From positions 1 to 11,888 of the forward strand of contig JAICJJ010000028.1 in assembly GCA_025928535.1 (NCBI GenBank): 11,888 nucleotides of DNA, in the 5' to 3' direction. The notes beneath the pieces were generated by a model. It was not told the origin of the DNA, did no database searches, and saw only the letters and a program-made list of their open reading frames with translations. Within the stretch, counting starts at the first letter, position 1, and the number at the start of each line of letters is the position of its first letter. Position numbers and translations under genes: made by a program. Positions 7,098 through 11,888 of the stretch are shown in pieces. The DNA comes from Thermomicrobiales bacterium (GTDB lineage Bacteria > Chloroflexota > Chloroflexia > Thermomicrobiales > UBA6265).

Positions 7098-8470
7098 CCG
7101 TTCCTCGGCTGCCAGGTCAGCGGATCGAAATCGGAGATGGTGAAATCTTCGCGCCGCAGGTCGCCGCGGGCGACCGCCTGGTCGAGGGCGTCGTTGTAGG
7201 CGCGATCGAGGTCGCCGAGCAGCCGGTCCATCGTCGCGCCGCCTTCATCGACCACCTGCTGCATGACCGTGAACGGGTCGGCCGACAGCGTCGGGAGTTC
7301 CGGTTCGGGCGGAATGACGAGATCGCCGGGCGTCGGCGCGACCTTCGCCACCCCCGGAATCTGGGAGCGGCCGCTGTTCGCGGCGGCGACCGCCATGACC
7401 CCCATGCCGCGCTCGTGCATCGTCCGCATCACGTCCGGCGAGTAGATGTATTGGAGGACGCGCCACGCCGTCTCCTTGCGCGGGCTGGCGGCGGTGATCG
7501 TGTAGCGGTCGCCGATCGTCTGCTGGACGCGGCCAAGGGCGCCGCCGTCGGGGCGGGGCAATTCGGCGACGTCCCACGGTTGGGTGGTCTTCATTTCGTC
7601 GACGAAGACGCCGATGTTCCATGAGCCGCCGACGACTATCCCGGCCCGGCCGAGCGCGAATTGCTGGCGAGCGTCGTCGTCGGTCAGCGCGTGGTATCCG
7701 GGGAACAGGCTGCCGTCTTTTTGCATCGCGATCGTCAGGCGCAGCGCTTCTTTCAATCCCTCGCTCGTGTAGGCATAGCGCCCCTGCCGCCAGTCGAAGG
7801 CGTAGGCGCCGGCGGCGTTGCCGAAGCATTCCCCGTTCATCCACCAGACCCAGGTGTATTTGTCGCCCAGAATCAGGCCATATGCGCCCTCACCGCGGAG
7901 GGCGTCGGTGATCTGCTTCGCCGCCTGACGAAACGCCGAAAAGGTGGCGGGGGGCGCGTTCGGGTCGAGACCGGCCCGCTCGAACAACGCGCGGTTGTAG
8001 TAGTAGCGCATCGTCGGCGCATACATTGGCAGGCCATATGTCCGGCCGCCCCAGATGCCGCGGTTGGGAACGAACGAGCCCAGGAGGAAGGTCTCCTTCA
8101 GCCCCGGCGCGGCCGCGAGGTAGTCGTCGAGCGGCTCGGGCCAGCCCGCCGCCACCTCCTCGGCCGGCGACACCATCCGGTAAATGTCCGGCGGCTGGCC
8201 GGAGGTGAAGGCGAGTTTGAGTTGATCGGGATATTCGTCGCCGTAGATTTGCAGATCGACGGCGATGCCGGTCTGCTTCTGATAGGCGGCGAACAACTCC
8301 TCCTTGACTTCCTGATCGTGCCGCTGGTTCGACATCCAGACGATCGGCCCGTCGGCCGCACGCGCCGGCGCGCGCGCGCCGCCGCGGCCGAACACCGCGA
8401 GCGCGACCGAGCCGCCGACGAGGGCGCGGCGCGTCAGCCGCATGTTGGAAGAGGACGATGGGCGAGGCAT
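7094..8470 (-). CDS. extracellular sugar-binding protein of ABC transporter (family 1), Tat-type signal
   Basis: Substrate-binding subunit that captures the sugar outside the membrane and delivers it to the MalF/MalG permeases; 458 residues, typical for the family. The start at ATG 8470-8468 is fixed by AAGGAG six bases upstream; the open frame extends further, to 8599, but lacks such a site. The N-terminus has a twin-arginine-like signal (LTRRALVGG at 12-20) with a hydrophobic stretch to about 27 and a likely cleavage at ARA|A near residue 38. There is no lipobox cysteine, unusual for a solute-binding protein in monoderm bacteria. The mature part shows family features: VWMSNQRHDQEV, an FAAYQKQTG region, FTSGQPPDIYRM, a YYYNRALFERAGLDPNAPPA segment, and GRAGIVVGGSWNIG. 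Aromatic residues (Trp/Tyr) are plentiful, as in carbohydrate sites. The exact sugar is unknown. Confidence 0.93.
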   Translation of the reverse strand: MPRPSSSSNMRLTRRALVGGSVALAVFGRGGARAPARAADGPIVWMSNQRHDQEVKEELFAAYQKQTGIAVDLQIYGDEYPDQLKLAFTSGQPPDIYRMVSPAEEVAAGWPEPLDDYLAAAPGLKETFLLGSFVPNRGIWGGRTYGLPMYAPTMRYYYNRALFERAGLDPNAPPATFSAFRQAAKQITDALRGEGAYGLILGDKYTWVWWMNGECFGNAAGAYAFDWRQGRYAYTSEGLKEALRLTIAMQKDGSLFPGYHALTDDDARQQFALGRAGIVVGGSWNIGVFVDEMKTTQPWDVAELPRPDGGALGRVQQTIGDRYTITAASPRKETAWRVLQYIYSPDVMRTMHERGMGVMAVAAANSGRSQIPGVAKVAPTPGDLVIPPEPELPTLSADPFTVMQQVVDEGGATMDRLLGDLDRAYNDALDQAVARGDLRREDFTISDFDPLTWQPRNG

Positions 8471-8517
8471 CGGCGACTCCTTCCCGCGTCTCCAACGATG
8501 GGAAGCCCCCAAGCCGA

Positions 8518-8534
8518 TCGGGAGGCGCTCCCGA
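8518..8534 (-). repeat. perfect inverted repeat in the leader of the ABC operon
   Basis: TCGGGAG-GCG-CTCCCGA has perfect 7-bp arms and a 3-base centre. It lies between the putative operator and the ribosome-binding site of the binding-protein gene. In the transcript it would form a GC-rich hairpin about 47 nt before the start codon. It could be an operator, an mRNA-stabilising stem, or part of an attenuator. No T-tract follows it on the minus strand. Confidence 0.45.
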
Positions 8535-8552
8535 GAAGCCGAAAGCAAATCG

Positions 8553-8570
8553 CTGGTCCAACGAGACCAG
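8553..8570 (-). promoter_or_regulatory. putative operator CTGGTC-N6-GACCAG downstream of the ABC-operon promoter
   Basis: A perfect 6-bp inverted repeat with a 6-bp spacer lies about 20-36 nt downstream of the predicted transcription start, a classic position for a sugar-responsive repressor (LacI or GntR type, by analogy). It is also capable of forming an RNA hairpin with a 6-nt loop. The repressor gene is not adjacent, so which protein binds is unknown. Confidence 0.4.
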
Positions 8571-8595
8571 ATTGGGCTGTGCCGTCTCGGGTCAC

Positions 8596-8624
8596 ACATT
8601 AGCGACCGAGCCGCCGAGCGTCAA
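8596..8624 (-). promoter_or_regulatory. predicted promoter of the sugar ABC operon
   Basis: On the minus strand, TTGACG (8624-8619) is separated by exactly 17 bp from TAATGT (8601-8596). The -35 matches consensus in 5 of 6 positions and the -10 keeps the critical TA...T. The predicted start near 8589 gives a leader of about 119 nt before the ATG at 8470. This is the best sigma70-type promoter in the window. Confidence 0.6.
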
Positions 8625-8643
8625 CATCGATCCGCAGATCGCT

Positions 8644-8686
8644 GCCGAGCGCGACGGCGGGTCCGCCGGCGCGGATGGCGCTCGGC
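8644..8686 (-). terminator. nested hairpin between flavoprotein gene and ABC-operon promoter (possible terminator)
   Basis: Outer arms GCCGAGCGC (8644-8652) and GCGCTCGGC (8678-8686) are perfect 9-bp complements. Inside lies a second stem, CGGCGG/CCGCCG (8655-8660/8663-8668). It sits 88 bp after the stop of the flavin-binding protein and just upstream of the ABC promoter, so it is well placed to end transcription of the former. No T-tract follows in the minus direction, so it would be a stem-only or Rho-assisted terminator, if it is one. The rest of 8625-8773 shows nothing else. Confidence 0.4.
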
Positions 8687-8773
8687 TGCTTCGTCGCCAC
8701 GTCGCGCCAGGGCGGCGTCTCGGACCATGACGGATGCGAATGACGCCGGGCAACCGCGGTCGGCGCCCGAACG

Positions 8774-9256
8774 TCAGCCCCGGCCCATTTTCCGGGCGAG
8801 GGAGCTTGGGAAGCGGGTCTCGAAATCGAGCAGCGCGACCTGGTCCGGTCGAATCGCGATTCGCGCCGAACGGCCCAGCAATTGCCCAACTTGGGCCGAC
8901 CAGGCGCGGCCTTGCTCGTCGCCGAGGTAGCGCCGCGCCGCCGCGGCGTACTCCTCCGGCACACCGTCGACGATGCTGATCCGGGCCTGCCCCCGAATCA
9001 GGAGGGCGCGCGGCGGCCACCCTTCACGGTCGATCGTCACCGCCACGGCGGGATTGGCGTGGAGCGCGGCGACCTTCGGCGCATCGGCTGGGGTGGCCAT
9101 CACCAGGTCTTGCCCGGTCCAGTGGAACCAGATCGGGACGACCCGAGGCGTGCCGTCAGGCCACGTGTAGGCGAGGCGGGCCATGTGGGTCGAATCGAGC
9201 AGGTCCTGGGCGATCGGATCGGCGAGGAGAGCGGCATCGCCTTCGGTGGATTGCAT
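8774..9256 (-). CDS. pyridoxamine 5'-phosphate oxidase-superfamily flavin (FMN or F420) binding protein
   Basis: Split-barrel flavin-binding protein of 160 residues. The segment from about residue 19 (LLDSTHMARLAYTWPDG) through RVVPIWFHWTGQDLVMAT to APKVAALHANPAVAVTID is the usual PNPOx-like core: a first strand pair, the VPIWF(H/x)W strand, then the K-V-x-x-L helix and N-P-x-V-A-V-T strand. The superfamily includes pyridoxamine phosphate oxidases, F420-dependent reductases and haem or xenobiotic reductases, so the reaction is not determined. The start at ATG 9256-9254 was chosen because GGAGG lies six bases upstream; the open frame extends a further 12 codons upstream without such a site. 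It is a single gene, separated by 120 bp from the HAD gene upstream; no clear promoter was found in 9257-9375. Confidence 0.88.
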   Translation of the reverse strand: MQSTEGDAALLADPIAQDLLDSTHMARLAYTWPDGTPRVVPIWFHWTGQDLVMATPADAPKVAALHANPAVAVTIDREGWPPRALLIRGQARISIVDGVPEEYAAAARRYLGDEQGRAWSAQVGQLLGRSARIAIRPDQVALLDFETRFPSSLARKMGRG

Positions 9257-9375
9257 CGACTTCCTCCAGTCTGCTGATTCGCCTCCGTGCACGCCAGGAA
9301 CGGTGGTCGCAGCGGATGGTCAGCGCGGCGGCGCCGACGACGCGCCAGAGCGGAGCGCGTCGGGAAAGCGCCTGG

Positions 9376-10416
9376 TCAACGCGCCGGGTCCAGCCATCGA
9401 ACCTCCGGTCGTGCATGATCCCCGCCCGCAGGCGCTTCGACGAGCGAAGCCGGATTGGACCAGCCCAACACGGCGTCCGCGAATCCGAGCCCGCCCGGGC
9501 GGTCCATGGCGCAGGTCGCGGCCGTGCGCAACGCGGGAACGGCGTTGGCGACCGCGACCGAGGCGCCTCCCGCTTCGTGCAGCCAGGCGGCGAGCGCGAC
9601 ATCGTTGGCGCCATCGCCGACGAAGATCGTCCGCGTCGGGTCGAGCGCCCCGAACCGAGCGAGCAGCCGGACCGTGCGTTCCTTGCCGATTCCCCGCGGC
9701 GCGATCCGCAGCGTCCCGTTGCCCGCCTCCAGCAGCGCCAGCCCGCCGACGCCGCGCTCGCGCAACGCCGCTGCGACCCATGCCGCCACCGCGCCGTAGT
9801 GCTGGGCCGCCGCGGGATCGTCAGCGACATTCGGCCCTTCTTCATAGAGGAATATGGCGACGTCGCCTTGCTCGCCCGGGGGCGGCAGCGCGACGCGGGC
9901 GCTCGCCCGACGATCCAATTCCGCGAGCCGACCCCACCCATCGCCGTCGTCGACGATCGCCCCCGTCAGCCAGTCGAGCGCGGCTTGCCGCGCCGCGTCC
10001 GCCCGGCGGCTGCCAAGGCGGACGATGGTCCCGGGGCGCTTGCCGGTCGCGCACCGGCGGACCGTGGCGCCGCCCTCTCCGATCACGGGTCCGTTGAACA
10101 GGGTGTACGGATCGACGCCGGGACCGAGGACCAGCGCGGTGATCTCGGCGAGCCACGGGTGGTAGGCCGACCAGGGCCGCTCGGTGACGACGCCGACCCG
10201 GACATCGTCACGGCGCAGGCTCCGCAGCGCCGCGACGGCTTCGGGGCGGACCCGCCGGGAAATTCCGTCAGGCCACGGCATTGGCGCCGGCTCCAGCAGC
10301 GTGCCGTCGAGGTCGGTCAGCACGAGCGGCGCCGGCGGCTGCGGCGCGGCGAGGATGGTCCGAAGACGCACGGTTCCGGCTGGCCAGGCGCATGCGGCGG
10401 CGAGGGCGTCGATCAC
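9376..10416 (-). CDS. HAD-IIB family sugar-phosphatase-like hydrolase
   Basis: Soluble phosphatase-like enzyme, 346 residues. HAD motif I is LVLTDLDGTLL (31-41), with nucleophile Asp35 and Asp37. Motif II Thr78 lies in VGVVTERPW, motif III Lys245 in RGIGKERTV, and motif IV is GDGAND (267-272). The insert between motifs II and III and the GPVIGEGGATV segment (109-119) resemble the Cof / mannosyl-3-phosphoglycerate phosphatase branch, so a sugar phosphate or related phosphorylated metabolite is the likely substrate. An extra segment of about 30 residues precedes motif I. Translation starts at GTG 10416-10414, with AAGGAG seven bases upstream. The GTG overlaps the TGA of the 370-aa gene (GTGA), so translation is coupled. 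A longer open frame upstream was not used, because it lies inside that gene. Confidence 0.88.
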   Translation of the reverse strand: MIDALAAACAWPAGTVRLRTILAAPQPPAPLVLTDLDGTLLEPAPMPWPDGISRRVRPEAVAALRSLRRDDVRVGVVTERPWSAYHPWLAEITALVLGPGVDPYTLFNGPVIGEGGATVRRCATGKRPGTIVRLGSRRADAARQAALDWLTGAIVDDGDGWGRLAELDRRASARVALPPPGEQGDVAIFLYEEGPNVADDPAAAQHYGAVAAWVAAALRERGVGGLALLEAGNGTLRIAPRGIGKERTVRLLARFGALDPTRTIFVGDGANDVALAAWLHEAGGASVAVANAVPALRTAATCAMDRPGGLGFADAVLGWSNPASLVEAPAGGDHARPEVRWLDPAR

Positions 10417-11525
10417 GGCCAGTCTCCTTCTTGTCCGAGTGGGGCAACCGGACCGTGGGGCCACGCCGCCCGCCACGCTGCGCCGTCGGCCCAGGTCGGG
10501 GTGTGCTCCGGCAAGAGGCCGACGAATGGCCTGCCGGCGCGCGCGGCGGCGGCCAGGTCGGCCAAGCGGCGCACCTCGTCGCCGATCTCGACCGCCCGGC
10601 CGTCGCGAATGATTCGGTTCCCGTGGCGCTTGAACGTGGTCGCCGCTTCGACCATGCCGACCACAACCGCCTGCTCCCACGCCGCCAGAAACGGCGACGC
10701 GACAAGCTCCCCCGCAAACGGAACCACGGTCTGGCCGCCGACGAAGCATGGTTCCGGCCGTGTCCGCGCCTTGGGGAGGGCTTCCCAACTGTCCGCGATG
10801 GCTTCCAGCACGCCGTCCGGGACGCCGACCGCGTGGGTGTTGAGGAAACCGGCGATCCGGTCGGGCATGTGGGAAAAGAGAAAGCAGGCCGAGAGACGTT
10901 CCCCGGGCCGGGTCCGCAGGAGGGCGTCGATCAGCGTGCCCCAGCAGCCGATGTCGATCACCCGCGCCGGCTGTCCTGAGCCGAATCCGACGGACGCCAG
11001 CAAACGCGCCACGGCGGGCTCGGTCAGACCGGCAGTGGGACCCGGGGCCTGCGCGTCGGCCGTGCCCCAAAGCCGCCGATTGAGGGGCGGATTGTGGAGG
11101 AACGTCGCCGGCGCCGGATACCCGCCGGGGTCGAGCCGCTTGAGGGTATGCGCAACCTGGAACAGCGGATCGGCGTCGCGCTGCGGAAAGATCAGGTGGC
11201 CGGCAAACCCGCTCATGGCGGCGTGGACGAAGGCGGCGGCGGTCGGACCGAGCGCCTCGCGACCGATCGTTCGATAGAGGGCGGCGCCCCGCGCGCGGAT
11301 CTCGTGGACGGCAGCGGAGCCGGTCGCGATCTGATCGAACAGGGCCGCGGCGAGCCGGCGGCCAAGGCTTCCCTGAATGTCCGGAGCGACCCGCGCGAGA
11401 TCGGCCGCGAACGCCGCGGCCCCGTCGGCGATCTCGACGTCGTCAGATGCCAGGCTCGTGAATGGGACCGTCCACGCGGCGCCGAAGGCCGCCGAATTCG
11501 TCATGCTCTGGACAGCGGAGGTCAT
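10413..11525 (-). CDS. uncharacterised 370-aa protein with DIGCWGT motif
   Basis: Function not recognised. The ATG at 11525-11523 has GAGGAG six bases upstream and overlaps the stop of the MFS gene (ATGA). The first 130 residues are alanine-rich and probably helical (for example SAAFGAAWTVPF, then LGRRLAAALFDQI). A more conserved-looking second half includes PATFLHNPPLNRRLWG (139-154), then VIDIGCWGTLIDALL (189-203), in which a strand-like stretch runs into a glycine turn. FLFSHMPDRIAGFLNTHAVG (215-234), FVGGQTVVPFAGELVASPF (261-279) and FVGLLPEHTP (334-343) follow. The DIGxxGT motif superficially resembles the VDIGWxGS/T segment found in some large HAD-associated proteins (COG5610-like, from memory); alternatively it is a nucleotide- or SAM-type glycine loop. 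No signal peptide or membrane helix is evident. The tight coupling to a transporter upstream and a HAD phosphatase downstream suggests a shared pathway. Confidence 0.8.
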   Translation of the reverse strand: MTSAVQSMTNSAAFGAAWTVPFTSLASDDVEIADGAAAFAADLARVAPDIQGSLGRRLAAALFDQIATGSAAVHEIRARGAALYRTIGREALGPTAAAFVHAAMSGFAGHLIFPQRDADPLFQVAHTLKRLDPGGYPAPATFLHNPPLNRRLWGTADAQAPGPTAGLTEPAVARLLASVGFGSGQPARVIDIGCWGTLIDALLRTRPGERLSACFLFSHMPDRIAGFLNTHAVGVPDGVLEAIADSWEALPKARTRPEPCFVGGQTVVPFAGELVASPFLAAWEQAVVVGMVEAATTFKRHGNRIIRDGRAVEIGDEVRRLADLAAAARAGRPFVGLLPEHTPTWADGAAWRAAWPHGPVAPLGQEGDWP

Positions 11526-11888
11526 CGTTCACTCCTCGCCACGTCGCTCCCCAACCGGACTGTGGCTTCCCGCATCGTCGCGTCCTCCTTTGCGCGCCAT
11601 GGTCCAAGCAGCGTCGCGACGACGACCGGCGCCAGGGCGAGAACGGCGTAGGCGGGGCCGAAGCGGCCGGCGCTTGCCAGGACGATCCCGGCCATGGCCG
11701 TCCCGACGGCCCCGCCGGCTTCGAATCCGGCTGAGGAAATCGCCATCGCCGCCCCCCGCAGGGTCGGGTCGGCGTCGAGCAGCCGGACGGCGACGGTCGT
11801 GAACAGTCCGGCCCCGGTCAGCCCGGTCAAGGTCACCAGTGGGTACAGCAGTCGCCAATCGGCGGTCCAGCCAGTCAGGATCAGGGAG
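11522..11888 (-). CDS. MFS transporter, C-terminal part (runs off right edge)
   Basis: The last 121 residues of a multi-pass membrane protein; the frame remains open to the right edge, so the gene begins outside the window. Visible features are hydrophobic helices (LLYPLVTLTGLTGAGLFTTV and, later, AYAVLALAPVVVATLLGPW). The segment GAAMAISSAGFEAGGAVGTA is characteristic of MFS helices 10-11 in the drug/sugar exporter group (DHA-like). A short charged cytoplasmic tail follows (RAKEDATMREATVRL, then ARSER). Its TGA at 11524-11522 overlaps the ATG of the 370-aa gene. Direction and substrate cannot be told from this fragment; MFS is likely on the helix pattern and the glycine/alanine-rich helix. 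Confidence 0.75.
   Translation of the reverse strand, partial: SLILTGWTADWRLLYPLVTLTGLTGAGLFTTVAVRLLDADPTLRGAAMAISSAGFEAGGAVGTAMAGIVLASAGRFGPAYAVLALAPVVVATLLGPWRAKEDATMREATVRLGSDVARSER

Noticed and set aside
4689..7199. Plus-strand open frame of 836 codons
   Set aside because: It overlaps the regulator in the wrong frame, then lies antisense to the ABC permeases; the composition is Arg/Asp/Gly-rich and non-globular.
8471..8595. Riboswitch in the ABC-operon leader
   Set aside because: Two simple hairpins only; no recognisable conserved riboswitch core or proper terminator T-run was seen.
9374..9379. TTGACC on the minus strand as a -35 for the flavin-binding protein gene
   Set aside because: It overlaps the HAD stop codon and no -10-like hexamer lies 16-18 bp downstream (GC-only sequence there).
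10417..11070. N-terminal extension of the HAD gene in its own frame
   Set aside because: It lies fully inside the 370-aa gene in another frame, and the GTG at 10416 has its own Shine-Dalgarno.
9316..11277. Plus-strand open frame of 653 codons
   Set aside because: It is antisense to the HAD and 370-aa genes, whose motifs and ribosome-binding sites establish the minus strand as coding.

Overview
This is a gene-dense, GC-rich bacterial chromosomal window. The best guess for the organism is a Chloroflexota bacterium of the Thermomicrobia/Sphaerobacter type. The grounds are the very high GC, the XRE-HTH/NB-ARC-like ATPase/TPR regulator typical of that group, small arginine-rich hypothetical proteins, and sugar ABC operons without their own ATPase. 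This is inference; no rRNA or other phylogenetic marker is present. I saw no insertion sequence, CRISPR array, tRNA or rRNA.

Layout, left to right. (1) 1-1706, minus strand: the N-terminal two thirds of the E1 component of 2-oxoglutarate dehydrogenase (sucA), running off the left edge. (2) 1707-2478, minus strand: two tandem small hypothetical genes (66 and 83 codons), each with a good Shine-Dalgarno site, followed by a 255-bp spacer holding a possible sucA promoter. (3) 2479-2757: a 279-bp divergent intergenic region with a cluster of CCCACGCATG / GCATGC repeats. (4) 2758-5244, plus strand: an 828-residue XRE-family regulator with a STAND-type ATPase and a helical/TPR C-terminus. (5) 5241-8470, minus strand: a carbohydrate ABC importer read in the order substrate-binding protein, MalF-like permease, MalG-like permease. 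It has a recognisable promoter and a leader with two inverted repeats. Its last stop codon overlaps the regulator's stop codon. (6) 8774-9256, minus strand: a split-barrel flavin-binding protein of the pyridoxamine 5'-phosphate oxidase superfamily. (7) 9376-11888, minus strand: three genes joined by 4-bp start/stop overlaps. They are the end of an MFS transporter, a 370-residue protein I cannot assign (with a DIGCWGT motif), and a HAD-IIB sugar-phosphatase-like enzyme.

Working together: sucA is central metabolism. The ABC importer should bring in a carbohydrate, using an ATPase encoded elsewhere. The MFS/unknown/HAD group is tightly coupled translationally and so probably forms one functional unit; its transporter plus HAD phosphatase suggest handling of a phosphorylated small molecule or its product. 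This unit, and the regulator with the tandem small proteins beside it, are the parts of the window least explained by known systems.
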